A stretch of DNA of 64,000 nucleotides from Euglena gracilis (Eukaryota > Euglenida > Euglenophyceae > Euglenales). Made by a program: the position numbers and the translations under genes. Positions 1 through 9,526 of the stretch are shown piece after piece (within the stretch, counting starts at the first letter, position 1; the number at the start of each line of letters is the position of its first letter). Location: assembly GCA_039621445.1 (NCBI GenBank), contig CP154955.1, positions 37,303,123 to 37,367,122 on the forward strand, read 5' to 3'. The notes below the pieces were generated by a model. The model made no database searches and was not told where the DNA came from. It saw only the letters and a list, made by a program, of their open reading frames with translations.

Positions 1-290
1 TCCTCGGTATACCAGTGTTGCAGGCTCTCATGATCCGTCAACACAAGTATCTGGCTCAAGCTGCTGGCTATCCAGCTGCGGAGTTTCTGGAGAATAAGCA
101 CAATGGCATATGTCTCCTTTTCGCGAATGCTCCATTTAACCTGTCCTTTCCCGTTGTCGCCCTGTAGCTTCCTGCTGAAGAAATCCACAGGTCGGAGTTC
201 ATTCGCCGCATTATGCTGGCTAAGAACCCCGCCAACAGCGTAATCGACTACGGTTTGTATGGATCCGCGATATCGAGAACCACGTTCTCG
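1..290 (-). pseudogene. Ty3/gypsy RNase H fragment
   Basis: Read on the minus strand, this stretch gives a run typical of the RNase H domain that follows RT in Ty3/gypsy Pol: DYAVGGVLSQ, then RPVDFFSRKLQGDNGKGQ, WSIREKETYAIV (the catalytic Glu region) and LTDHESLQHWYTE (an Asp strand). The normal TDAS start of the domain is degenerate (QTVVDYAV). The fragment leaves the window at base 1 and is lost on the other side near the ATTGT microsatellite, so it cannot be functional here as seen. The RT fragment at 42 kb has the same orientation and a similar style but is too far away to be called the same copy. Family assignment is from motif reading, not a search. Confidence 0.8.
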
Positions 291-356
291 AGGAGTAAGT
301 CCTGGAATTTTATTCAAGGCCTCGCGCATTTGGTCATCCCAAATGACGTTTGCGTT

Positions 357-552
357 ATGCATTGCATTGTATTGTATTGTATTGTATTGTATTGTATTGC
401 ATTGCATTGCATTGTATTGTATTGTATTGTATTGTATTGTATTGTATTGTATTGTATTGCATTGCATTGTATTGCATTGTATTGTATTGTATTGTATTGT
501 ATTGTATTGTATTGTATTGTATTGTATTGTATTGTATTGTATTGTATTGTAT
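357..552. repeat. ATTGT pentanucleotide microsatellite
   Basis: About 195 bp of ATTGT repeated head to tail with interspersed ATTGC variants. It is open in several frames only because the unit has no stop in those frames (repeating YCIVL-type peptides); it is not a gene. It interrupts the Ty3/gypsy debris to its left. Confidence 0.97.
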
Positions 553-738
553 CGCACTGACGGGATCTGGAACGCAGCAAGTTGTTCGTGTGTGGGCTAG
601 CGACATTTCTGAGTGTGATCGATGAAAACGGACAAGGAAGCTTGTTGCATCAAATTTGCTGTATTTTCTGTTGTATTTCTTGCCATATTTTTTGCGGCAT
701 TTTTGGATTGTATTTTTTGCTGCTTTGCTCCCCCGCAG

Positions 739-1013
739 CCACCCCCGGGCCCGTTGGCCAGTCCCCTCGGCCTCGTGCCCGCTTTGGAGCGCCTGGTGGC
801 AGACCGGCAGTGGCGGGTGGCGGCGGCCCTCACAGCGCGGCTCCTCGCCCGCGACCCGGCGGCCGCCTCCGCGGCGGAGGGGGACGGCCACCCCGCGGCG
901 GTGCTGGCCCGCAGCGCGGTGCAGCGCGCGCAGCGGGCCCCGCGGCTGCCATGGCGGCTGGAGGCAGTGGCGCAGTTCCACCGGCTGTGCGCGTCGCTGC
1001 TGGCCGCGCCGGG
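739..1013 (+). CDS. Exon 1 seen of the helical-repeat gene
   Basis: The acceptor CCCCCGCAG ends at 738 and the donor GG|GTGTGG starts at 1014. The frame starting CCA at 739 is open and gives LVPALERLVADRQWRVAAAL and then further Ala/Leu/Arg helices, about 91 codons. It ends in phase 2, which matches the next exon. No initiator Met is present, so earlier exons are expected. The low-complexity AT-rich sequence before 739 looks intronic. Confidence 0.6.
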
Positions 1014-2369
1014 GTGTGGCCGGGGGCGTGGGTTGTGGAGGGGGCCTTTTGTATTTGCAGCGTTTGGCAGTGGTCATTCCTGGCACGCATGCTGAAGTCA
1101 TGTTTAACAGCCATATCTTTTGTTTGAGCTGCCAAACATACGACACTTGCACCCGCTCTGCAAAACCTTAAGGACTTGTACGTTTACACTGAAAAAAAAA
1201 TTCAAGCAGTGTGTTAGAAAATTGTATCACACAATGTACGCCTTACAGCGAGCCAAAATCAATTGGAAAATAGTGGTTACATGTATGAAATATTCCAAAC
1301 ATATCTATCACAAAGCAAAAGCAAAAGGATTTTGTTTTGGAAGCACAATTTGGGTTTTTGCTTGCTTACCACTATATGCTGCTATAGGCTGTTTTGCCCG
1401 TCCTTGAGCCCAAGGAGAAACGGTTTTGGATTTGGTGTGCAAAGGACATGGTGTGAGGACCATTGACACAGCAGAAAATACAATAAATGAAAGCCAAGAG
1501 AAATTCAAATCCAGCCCGACCCTATATTGTGACAAACACGGAAACCTCCCTAACCCACCCTTGAATTAGAGCAGCCCTCATGGGGGAATTATTCAAAACA
1601 TTGGTCTCATCGCGGGGGGGGGGTATCGGTAAGTTTTTTTGGCCAGGCTCCGACCCCTCCAAGCACACATGATATTCAAAAAGGGGCAGAGGCAATTAAG
1701 TGTAGAGGCCAGATGATAAATATGGATAAAAGGCCCAAAAAAAACAAGCCACCAGTGCATACACAGGGGGGGGGGTTACTACACGGGTATACACCGCCAT
1801 ATATTTTTGGGTAACGAGATATCCGAGATAACATATCAGAAGGGCATATTGTGTGTATATATATGATCTATATATCTATATATCATACTATATATATACG
1901 ACACCCCACCCATATAGATACACACGTAATATATCTATATATATATATGGACGAGATGTACATATATATATCTTATTATATAGACTATATAGATATGTAG
2001 ATTATATATCTAATATATATTATTTAGATAGCTCCATGGTTATATCCACATATATATCTAGTATAGACTCGAATGCATATAGATGTATATATATGTATAT
2101 ATATTTGAAGAGAGAGAGAGAGCATATGTATATCATATATATAATTATATATGTATATTAGATACATATATTTCGAGGTGTCCCTCAGCCATCAATCTCG
2201 CGCTAACTATCTCCCTCTATATATATCTATCTCTCTCTCGCTATCTCTATATATCTCTCTTATCTACTCTCTCTCTCTATCTCTCTCGCCTCCTATACTC
2301 TCTTCTCTGCTCTTCGTCAAGGTAGCATTGACCCAACCGACCCAACCTTTCCCATCCCTCCCCTGACAG
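1014..2369. repeat. Intron with TA/TCTA and CT microsatellites
   Basis: No gene seen. It contains single G runs (near 1612-1622 and 1767-1776), a TA/TCTA-rich microsatellite at about 1845-2170, and a CT/TATC-rich stretch at about 2204-2300. The acceptor CCCCTGACAG follows at 2369. Short open frames here are made of the repeat itself. Confidence 0.7.
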
Positions 2370-2601
2370 GAGCGCAGCCGGCAGGGACGTCATCTCCGTC
2401 CACTGCTGCACGCTGCTGGCCCTGTCGGAGCCGGAGGTGCGGCGGGCGGCCCTGGCGCTGCTGCTGGACGTGTTCGCCGCCCCTCCGGCCCCCGACGCCG
2501 CGGCGGGGACGTTGCCGGGGGCCGTGGCCGCCGGGGTGTGGGCTGCAGTGTGCCACGCGGCGGCGGACGTCTGTAGCGAGCTGCGCGACGTGGCATTGCA
2601 G
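2370..2601 (+). CDS. Exon 2 of the helical-repeat gene
   Basis: Acceptor CTGACAG at 2369, donor CAG|GTGTGTG at 2602. Carrying two bases from exon 1 gives SAAGRDVISVHCCTLLAL, then SEPEVRRAALALLLDVFAA and a third helix around AAVCHAAADVCSELRDVAL. Paired amphipathic helices of this kind are HEAT-like. The exon ends in phase 0 on a Gln codon, which fits exon 3. Confidence 0.7.
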
Positions 2602-3402
2602 GTGTGTGGGTGCGGGATCAAGGTTGTGCAGTAATTTAATTTTCTGAATTCGATCAAATTTCACTAGTTTAAATCAGTTGATTTCTTCTTTAACTTTAAA
2701 TTGTAATATAATTAATCAACAATGAAATTGATTAATCACATTTGTTAATTATAAGTGTGGGTATTATTATCAGCTCTTAATTTATTGAAATTTCGGGCCA
2801 ACTCGGTGTGAAATCAGTGTATTTTAACCAATGCCAAGCACGCCCAGGGAGTGAGATGCCCACACCCTGAGGAATGGTTCGGGCTGGATCCACCCACCCA
2901 CCTTCTCCCGGTCCACCAACGTTTAAAACAAAAATGCTGACCCCCACGTTGGGGTTCCATTCATCACCCATTCGCCCCCCTCCCCCGCATCGGGCCATCC
3001 CTGAATAGGCAACCCCCTCTCCCCTCAATTTGTGTCCCCTGCCCCCGCCCAGCCTGCCCCCTCCAAATGGCTGGCTGGGTGGGTGCTGACCTGTCGGGTC
3101 CCCCCCAGGCTTCTGCCAAGTCAGAATTCACCCCCCGGGGGGGGGATGGTCGGCCCAGAGGCCTGGGTATGGGTTTTTTTTGGGGGGGGTAATGCCCTTA
3201 GATAGCCCGATTATTGAATGGGAGGTCCCCCCCCTTTCCCGCCCCCTGGGGGGTCCCGCGCTGGGCTGGGGGGTGGGTGGGACTCCTTGGGGGGGTCTTA
3301 ATTCGACAGAAGCCTGTTCCCCACGTTTTGGGGCGGCGAATGGCGGTCACCCTCAAAATGTCGCGTCCGGCCCGCCCCCCCCCCCCCCCCCCGGTAACAC
3401 AG
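2602..3402. other. Intron, no gene seen
   Basis: AT-rich in its first 170 bp (about 2632-2800), then C/G-run rich. No coding signal that I can support. It ends at the acceptor GGTAACACAG. Confidence 0.6.
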
Positions 3403-3510
3403 GTGCTGGCCCGCCTGCTCGCCTACCTGCCCGCCGAGAGGGCGGCCGACCCGGCGGCGCACTTCGCCCCCCTCCACCGCGCCGCCTCCGCCGCGCTGTG
3501 CGATGCGGAG
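3403..3510 (+). CDS. Exon 3 of the helical-repeat gene (3' end uncertain)
   Basis: The acceptor at 3402 is followed in phase 0 by VLARLLAYLPAERAADPAAH and a second helix FAPLHRAASAALCDAE. No good GT donor lies at the natural end. A GT at 3498 would end it in phase 2; a GC donor after the GAG codon at 3510 would end it in phase 0 and join cleanly to the next exon. A stop appears in frame at about 3570, so the exon must end before that. Confidence 0.5.
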
Positions 3511-3639
3511 GCAGCAGACGCGATGGCCCCTACCCAGGGCGCCTGGCCGACAGCGATGCCGCACCTTGCTTGAAAGCTGGCAGGTGGCGCCAATCCGTCG
3601 TGTGCCCCCCATAGTGACTGACCTTTCGTATCCTATGGG

Positions 3640-3912
3640 GGGTGTCTGGGTGGGTGTGGGTGTGTGCTGTGTGGGTGTGTGGGTGTATGTGTGTGTGTGT
3701 GTTTGGGTGTCTGTGGGCGGGTGTGTGGGTCTGTGGGCACCCACCCAACCAGGAGATTAAGATTAGGAGTAAATTTTGGGGGTTCCAGATTTTTTTCCAG
3801 CGCTTCGCGCCAAAAGAAAACCACCCCACCTACAAGACCCCCTGGGGAGAGGGTGTGTGGGTGTTGTGTGTGTGTGGGTGGGTGGGTGGGTGTGTGTGTA
3901 GGTGGGTATGCA
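3640..3912. repeat. GT-rich microsatellites flanking a foldback remnant
   Basis: GTGTG/GGGTGT repeats at about 3645-3745 and 3850-3910, with a short GCGCTTCGCGC hairpin at about 3800-3811 between them. Intronic. Minus-strand frames here translate to His/Thr/Pro repeats and are not genes. Confidence 0.85.
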
Positions 3913-4053
3913 TAAAGGCTTTATGGCTGTGGCGGGCTTTTTGGGCGCTTTCATTAGGCTTTTTTGAGGCACCTGTTTTGTGTCCTTTTTTTTCCTCACA
4001 CCTGGATAGCGACGCCAGAACCGCATATTGCGTGAGTGGATCATCTCCGCGAG

Positions 4054-4224
4054 GGCCCCACCCTGCCCCCCGACGGGCAGCGCTTGCTGTGGCTTCTCGC
4101 CCGTGCTGTCGTCCGCTGGCCGGCTGTGGCGCGCCACGTCTCACCCGAGCTGTGGACAGCCATCGGTCACCGCGCCACGGTGCTCGGGCGACTGCCGGAC
4201 ACAGATGCTGGTGTGCCGCTCGGG
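4054..4224 (+). CDS. Exon 4 of the helical-repeat gene (start uncertain)
   Basis: The open frame gives LPPDGQRLLWLLARAVVRW and SPELWTAIGHRATVLGRLP, again helical, and ends in phase 0 at the donor GGG|GTGAAG (4225). An in-frame TGA at 4033-4035 means the exon starts after it. AG at 4053 would start it in phase 0 and AG at 4036 in phase 1; I chose 4054. Confidence 0.5.
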
Positions 4225-4553
4225 GTGAAGAATGCACCGGGCTTTTGGCTTGGGAACACGTTGGTGGAAAAGTGGACTGGACAACCCTGGCTCCGACCAT
4301 CTCAAACTACACCCATTACATGTGTTTCTATCCCGTGTTTGTATCCCGACCCCAGCTTCGATGAAAAATATTTCCCAGACCCCCCCTTTTATGTTTTATT
4401 CATTTCAGATGTCGAAAGCGTGCATCGACACAAGTTGACTGCCAGCAAATGCCGTCCAAACAGCAAATTTGGTGGCCAAGGCATCGATGGATGGTCCGCC
4501 ACCTCTGTTTGAATTTCGTCTCCTCATATGGCGCGTGCCGGCTTTTCTTTCAG

Positions 4554-4718
4554 ACCCGGGTCACGGGTGTCACAGCAGTCAGGGTGGTGTGTGTCGGCAC
4601 AGGGCCCGGAGGCTGTGCCGCAGACCTGGCCTTGGACGCCGCGCCCATGGACCCCCAGGGCATCGGCAGCAACGCCGCACTGTGCGCCGCCCTTCTGCCC
4701 ACGGTGACACCTGCGCCA
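4554..4718 (+). CDS. Exon 5 of the helical-repeat gene
   Basis: The strong acceptor CTTTTCTTTCAG ends at 4553. Phase 0 reading gives VTAVRVVCVGTGPGGCAADL, then GIGSNAALCAALLPT. Candidate donors are at 4704 (GTGACA), 4719 (GTGAGA) and 4729 (GTGAGA); the last would give phase 1, the one that fits the exon 6 acceptor at 5451. Confidence 0.5.
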
Positions 4719-5049
4719 GTGAGAAGAAGTGAGAAGGTCCCGGAAATATCCCACCAATGCGGAAAGCAGGAGGTTTGGGTGAGTGCTGAGTTATTTGTGT
4801 TTGTGGCACCATTTGTTAATATGGCGTGATCTGTTCATTTTGTCCACAATGCCAGTATTTTCATTCGCGTTGCCCAAGGGTACCCTTGAACAATTTTTTT
4901 TTCAAAATAATCCCCCTGGAGGGAATTTAACCCACAGCGTTGCATCTGACGAAATGACATTACATCTCTACATTGAGGGCGTTGTGCTTTGACCTACAGT
5001 GGGCTGTGCATGTTGAGTTCTTTCGTGCCTGCGAAACTGCACCTTTTGG

Positions 5050-5450
5050 GACCCGGAGCATACATCTCTCTAAGGTTTTGCGAACCCCCCCCGGGGGAGG
5101 GCTGCTGCAGCCAGCCCCGATTTGGGCCCAGCCCAGCCGCAGCAGCACCCCCCTGGGGTGGTGCGCCTATCCCAGCTAGCCAGCCCTTTTTGGGGTCTTT
5201 CCAGCAGCCCAAATTTGTTCAAAAAGTGGCCAAACCTGGGTTACTGGGGGGCGTTTGGGCCATTTTTGGGGTTTTTCAGATGAATCATTTTTTCAAAACT
5301 GTGTTTTGGCAAGGTCATTTTTTGGGCATTTTTCCGATTTCACATCCATCGCACGCCACCGGTTTCGGTCCAGCCGCGGGCCAGCCCCCCCCCCCCCCGG
5401 GGGGGGGCGGGCTAGCCAGCCCAAATTTCTAGCCAGCCCAAATTTTCTAA
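5050..5450. mobile_element. Decayed CCAGCC-type MITE remnant in an intron
   Basis: C/G clamps, repeated CAGCCCAAATTT motifs and A/T-tract blocks match the internal style of the intact MITEs at 15.5, 39.2 and 39.9 kb. Ends and a target duplication could not be seen, so this is a remnant call only. Confidence 0.4.
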
Positions 5451-5451
5451 G

Positions 5452-5608
5452 CCCTAACTCCCCGCAAACCCCCCACCCCGTGGTTCCACTGCACCGCGCT
5501 GGCGGAGCTGCTCGAGGCCGGCGACCAGCCCCGCCCCGCGGTGGCGGCCCGCCCGCTGCGCCCCGGCGACGTGGCGGCGGAGGTGCTGCGGCGGCTGAAC
5601 GAAGCCGG
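5452..5608 (+). CDS. Exon 6 of the helical-repeat gene
   Basis: The frame gives WFHCTALAELLEAGD, then RPGDVAAEVLRRLNEAG. The donor G|GTGTGCC at 5609 leaves phase 2, which joins exon 7 exactly. If read through, the frame stays open to another GT at 5649, so alternative ends exist. The acceptor CTAAG at 5451 is weak. Confidence 0.5.
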
Positions 5609-6091
5609 GTGTGCCCCATCTGCTCCGCGCCTCGCGTTGCCCAATGAGGTGACTTGGGGGTGGCTATATCATATTAAACAAATCATATAAAATAAAAAAA
5701 ACCAATAAAACACCCACAGTTGTTTCTGTTCAGCTGTTGTCACACACAACGTTATCCAATCAACAAAAGAAAAGAGATGTTGTCCGGCGAAAGAAAGTGG
5801 GAAGAGGGGGGACACGCACACCAGGCGCTTCAGGGCCGAGGTGGACTCCTGCCACGGTGTTCGGGGGTATTTATGCGGGTGCCGGCAGAGGAATGTCCAT
5901 ACCGAACACAACAGTCGCGAGGGCATGTGTACATGCGCGTGCAGATCCCCGCGATTCCCGCAGTTCTGAGCGCAATTAGCAAGTTGTGTATCAATCTTGA
6001 ATTCGGAAAAAATGAACACTATTATTTTTGGACCTGGAACATTGGCTGGCGCGCCCGATAATGCCCGCCCCCCTTCCCGCCACGGTGCCAG

Positions 6092-6240
6092 GGCGAAGGA
6101 CGCGCCGGACCACCAAGCGGAGCTGCAGCACAGCGTGGACGAGGCGCGGATGGAGCTGGCGCTGCTGCGGGCCGAGGGGGCGGAGACGGAGGCAGACCTC
6201 GGCCGCGCCGCTGCTTCCGCCTCCGGGACATCGGGAGGGG
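6092..6240 (+). CDS. Exon 7, start of the coiled coil
   Basis: Acceptor GGTGCCAG ends at 6091. Completing the codon from exon 6 gives AKDAPDHQAELQHSVDEA, RMELALLRAEGAETEADLG: a heptad-like coil. The 3' end is lost in a G run (about 6235-6247); no clean GT donor in the needed phase was found, possibly because of a homopolymer length error. Confidence 0.55.
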
Positions 6241-6549
6241 GGGGGGGCGGCGACCACCTGCCCACCCCGTTCCCATCCCCCCAGCCTCACCAGGGAAGTG
6301 AGAGGAAGAGAAAGGAAGAGAAACGATGAAAAAAACAGGAGCAGCAAATGCGCCCAGAAGGGGTGGGGTCCGGCTAAATGGGTACCCGGCTGGAGGCGGG
6401 GTTTGCTTTATTTTCGCTGCAATGCCCCGAAAAAAATTTTGGACCCAAAATTGACCCCCAAAAGTTGGTCAAACGTGGGTCCCCCTGAGCCCCCCCCCCC
6501 GGACCCCGCCCCCCAGGTCCCAAAGAAACCCTTCTGATCTGGTTGTAAG

Positions 6550-6684
6550 CCCCGGCGTGACGGGGAGGAGGTGTGGGGGGCGCTGCAGGCCGCCGCGGAG
6601 GCGGAGCGCGGCGACCTGGAGCGCCAGCTGGCGGCGCTGCGGGAGCAGCTGCGGCAGGAGCACCGCCGCCTCCGGCTGAAGGAG
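6550..6684 (+). CDS. Exon 8, coiled coil
   Basis: After AG at 6549, phase 0 gives EEVWGALQAAAEAERGDLE, RQLAALREQLRQEHRRLRL and ends KE at the donor GAG|GTGCGG (6685). Leucines and charged residues follow a coil pattern throughout. Phase 0 to exon 9. Confidence 0.65.
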
Positions 6685-7043
6685 GTGCGGCCAGGGGATT
6701 GGGGGGGGGTATGGTGTGGTATGGGATGGGATGGGATGGGATGAGGCGGGTGTGGTGGGGTATCGCCGTCTGAAATGGGAACACCTGGTATTCCCGCGGC
6801 TGTTCGACCTTTTTTTCCCAGTGGTGGGGTGGTCCGGATGGAGTGACGGCAATTCAGGTCGAGGTAGTGGGGTTTTCAGAGGTGCCCAAATGAAGCCCAT
6901 ATGAATCTAATTGACACAGATCGCACACAAAGGGGCTAGAAGGCTGCGCTACCTCTTCCTCATCCACATCTTCCCCCCACCAAAGGGATTGAGTACCACA
7001 CCTCCCAAGGCTCCCCGGCCCACACATCAACATCTCTCCCCAG

Positions 7044-7163
7044 GTGCAGCAGAAGCGGGCCATCGCGAAGCAGTACGAAGCAGCCCGCCTCGCAGAGTTT
7101 GAGCGGTACCAGCTCAGGCAGTGCGGCCACACCTGCACCCATCGACTCATGCATCCGCAATGA
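7044..7163 (+). CDS. Exon 9, coiled coil (3' end uncertain)
   Basis: The acceptor CTCCCCAG at 7043 gives VQQKRAIAKQYEAARLAEF, ERYQLRQ in phase 0, continuing the coil. The frame runs to a TGA at 7161-7163, but the protein-like part ends near 7120; a donor at about 7107 (GTACCA) or 7118 (GTGCGG) is likely if exon 10 is joined. Confidence 0.55.
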   Translation: MQQKRAIAKQYEAARLAEFERYQLRQCGHTCTHRLMHPQ

Positions 7164-7261
7164 GGCACAAACACACACAACGCACTCAAACACACCCGCA
7201 CGATCAAAATGCTCGACAGCACAGCGGAAATGAGTTCCCTGTTTGGTGATGGTCAAATTTC

Positions 7262-7640
7262 CTCCAGGACAGAGTATGTTTTAGGGCCTCGCTTAGTGGG
7301 AGGAAGCCAGCCAGCAGCCTTTATCCGACCGGTATCTTTCTTTCAGCCCAGACCCCCTCCCCGCATCAACGAGTTCATTCATTTTCCAGCCGCCAAAGGA
7401 CGGCTGGACAGTAACAGATTTTTTGGGGTTGGGGGTGCAAAACTGGGCCAAAAATGGCCAAAAAATTGGGTCGGAAAGGGGCTGACCAGTTCAAATCTTG
7501 GGCAAAATCATTCGATTTTTCGCCTTTTTGGCAGCTTTTGGGGCACTCATACCGTTTCTTTTTTTTTGATTCCCAGTTCGACCCCGGGGTCGGGCCAAGT
7601 TCCAACCGGGGTCAGACAGCAGCCAGCCCGACTCCCTGGT
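7262..7640. mobile_element. Diverged copy of the 39.24-kb MITE
   Basis: Block by block this matches the element at 39239-39629: CAGCCAGCAGCCTTT, a GGACGGCTGGACAG or GGCTGGACGG block, ATGGGTCGGAAA-like and AAATCTTGGG-like blocks, a poly-T/TGATTC block, GTTCGACCCCGGG-like and CAGCCAGCCC blocks in the same order. Terminal repeats and target duplication have decayed. Intronic in the helical-repeat gene. Confidence 0.6.
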
Positions 7641-7815
7641 GGGTAACTTTGTTGCCATGGGGGGGGGGGCAGGTTGTGCCTCTGCCTGCATTTGGCTCTG
7701 GAGAGCGAGCAGCTGCAGCACCTCACACAGGGGATTTCTGAAGCCGCAGGACCCCCCCCCCGGGGGGGGAGCGGTGCAGCCTGCAGTTTAGTGTGTGGGC
7801 TGGCTGGTCCTGCAG

Positions 7816-7949
7816 CAGACCCCTGGTCCCATGCAGCTCCAGCACAGCCATGCGCTGAAGGAGCTGGAGCGGCAGCGAGAGTTGGAGAAGGAGCGGGACA
7901 GTGCCCGGGCTGCGAAGTTCAAGCTGGAGGTGCAGCGGGAACGCAGCAG
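7816..7949 (+). CDS. Exon 10, charged coiled coil
   Basis: After TGCAG at 7815 the frame gives MQLQHSHALKELERQRELE, KERDSARAAKFKLEVQRER. The donor AG|GTGTGG at 7950 leaves phase 2, matching exon 11. Translation past the donor yields GGTGC-repeat peptides, supporting the intron call. Confidence 0.65.
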
Positions 7950-8428
7950 GTGTGGTGCGGTGCGGTGCGGTGCGGTGCCTGGCAAACAAGTGCTGGCTTC
8001 CTCGCCCACAGCTGACATACAACGACAAAATGCAGAAATGTACAAAATTTTTTTGTATGTGTGGCATAATTAATTAAAGGCCATTTAAATGGGGAAGCAA
8101 CTTAAAAGTGTATGCAGAAACGTTCCAGTGTTAATGGTTGCATTTTATAACCATCCCCCCTCCCCTTTGAATGACTAAGAACTCTGCCCAAAAATGCCCT
8201 ACAACCTACGCCAAACAAAAACCCACAAATCAGATTCTCTTAAATCCAGGTCCCTTTTTGTGACGGCGTGAAGCCGAGGACAAGGATGCACCTGAAAGAG
8301 AACAGCTTCCCTGGATCCAAGCTTTTGACATACGCGAGTGCCGAAGCAGAAGTTTTTGCGAGTTTGTTTTTTTGGATTTGGATGAGTTGGCTTTTTTGAA
8401 TAACGATGGCTTGCTGATCCCGCCGCAG

Positions 8429-8618
8429 GCGGCAGGACGCCGACAGCCGCTACTCCGTCCAGTCCAGCAAGCGGGACCGCGACCGGGAGCGGGAGCGGGA
8501 GCGGGACCCCAAGGCGGAGCGCGGCGGCAAGGGGGAGCGGGACTGGGATCCGGAGGTGGACCGGCCGGAGCGGGGCGAGAAGGCAGACGAGCAGGGCTGG
8601 CGGAGCATGGCCCCCTGA
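8429..8618 (+). CDS. Exon 11, RD/RE-rich terminal exon
   Basis: The acceptor CCGCCGCAG at 8428, with one base completing the exon 10 codon, gives RRQDADSRYSVQSSKRDR, then alternating Arg-Asp/Arg-Glu and a tail ending DEQGWRSMAP and TGA at 8616-8618. RD/RE runs occur in splicing and RNA-binding proteins but also as plain charged tails, so no function is assigned. Confidence 0.65.
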
Positions 8619-8979
8619 GTTGAAGAGGGCGGAGAGGACGGAGAGTGGCATTGGGGGGCGCAACCTACTGCTGCGGCGGTATGCCATTCTTTCCTCTTTT
8701 TTTTTGCGGCAGTTTGAAGTTTATCCATGGTTTTCCGGCAGTCAGAGCCTGGGTACTTATTTAGCAATTGCAAGTCACCCTCTTTGCGCTGGTTGGTGTG
8801 TTGTGCCTTTTTTGTCCCAAACTTTTTTTCAATGTTTTGCAGGTCATCGCACCCTCATTTTGTCCAACACTCCCAAACACCCCCCCCCCCCCAGGTGTTG
8901 GGGTCCAGCCCAACCCAAGGGGGGGGAACGGACTCCACGGTCCCCATGGGTTCGTCGTGCTGGGCTGAACCTGGCTGAG

Positions 8980-9086
8980 GTCAGCCCTGATGGGAAGGAC
9001 CGGGGACGAGAGGAGTGGCTGGAGGGGGAGGAGGGGGAGGCGGCGGAGAGCAATGTGGGGCCAGAGGGCGGCGCACAGGACACCCG
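8980..9086 (+). CDS. Candidate acidic exon
   Basis: The frame gives VSPDGKDRGREEWLEGEEGE, AAESNVGPEGGAQDT between AG (8979) and GT (9087). Composition resembles the preceding gene's tail, so it may be an alternative 3' exon of that gene or part of a separate gene. No homology recognised. Confidence 0.35.
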
Positions 9087-9365
9087 GTCAGGCCGCCCTG
9101 TTGCTGAAATATCATGGGGTTTGATAGCAATCATGATCCCAACTCAGCAAATCAGATAATGACTGAAGTTGTGCCGTATTATTTTATTGAGTATGCTTTG
9201 TTTTCTGCCAATTGGCAATATTGTGTTATTGTTGATACCATCAATATTTTGACGACGAAAACGTCGGCACCGCCATCACCAAACAGGTCAGTATTATCCT
9301 CAAGTCGTTCCCTTTTCTTTGGGTTGCATTGCATTTCCGAGCGCCAAGGCGTTATTTGTATCCAG

Positions 9366-9455
9366 GGTAACCTGTTTGTGTCCCCCCGGCTCATCCCCCA
9401 CCGAGGAGTTTTGGGCTTCCAAGACTGGGGTGAAGTCCATCCGACGGCGGTGGAG
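9366..9455 (+). CDS. Candidate 30-codon exon
   Basis: The acceptor TATCCAG at 9365 and the good donor GAG|GTGAGC at 9456 enclose GNLFVSPRLIPHRGVLGF, QDWGEVHPTAVE in phase 0 on both sides. No family recognised and no linked exon with certainty. Confidence 0.35.
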
Positions 9456-9526
9456 GTGAGCAGCCTGCCCGCGGGCCCATCATCCCGGCCTGCGGTGCGG
9501 TGTGGCCCAAAAAAGGTGGGTCTGCA

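Larger units (their letters stand above)
739..8618 (+). other. Host gene model: helical-repeat plus coiled-coil protein (at least 11 exons)
   Basis: Eleven GC-rich coding segments in the same direction form one probable gene. Phases agree at 1013 to 2370 (phase 2), 2601 to 3403 (phase 0), 4224 to 4554 (phase 0), 5608 to 6092 (phase 2), 6684 to 7044 (phase 0) and 7949 to 8429 (phase 2). Donors are often GTGTG or GTGAAG and acceptors CAG. The first exons encode Ala/Leu-rich amphipathic helices resembling HEAT or armadillo repeats; later exons encode Glu/Arg/Leu/Gln coiled coil, then a basic/acidic tail ending at TGA 8616-8618. A helical solenoid followed by a coil is known in tethering and scaffold proteins (p115, CIP2A and TSC1 share that layout), but I see no motif that names this gene. 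The 5' start lies upstream or was not recognised. Introns are about 0.3-1.4 kb and hold MITE remnants and microsatellites. Confidence 0.6.

Noticed and set aside
213-625. Open frames of repeated YCIVL, NTIQY or similar
   Set aside because: Pure translation of the ATTGT microsatellite.
3298-4300. Minus-strand Thr/His/Pro open frames
   Set aside because: Antisense of GT-rich microsatellites.
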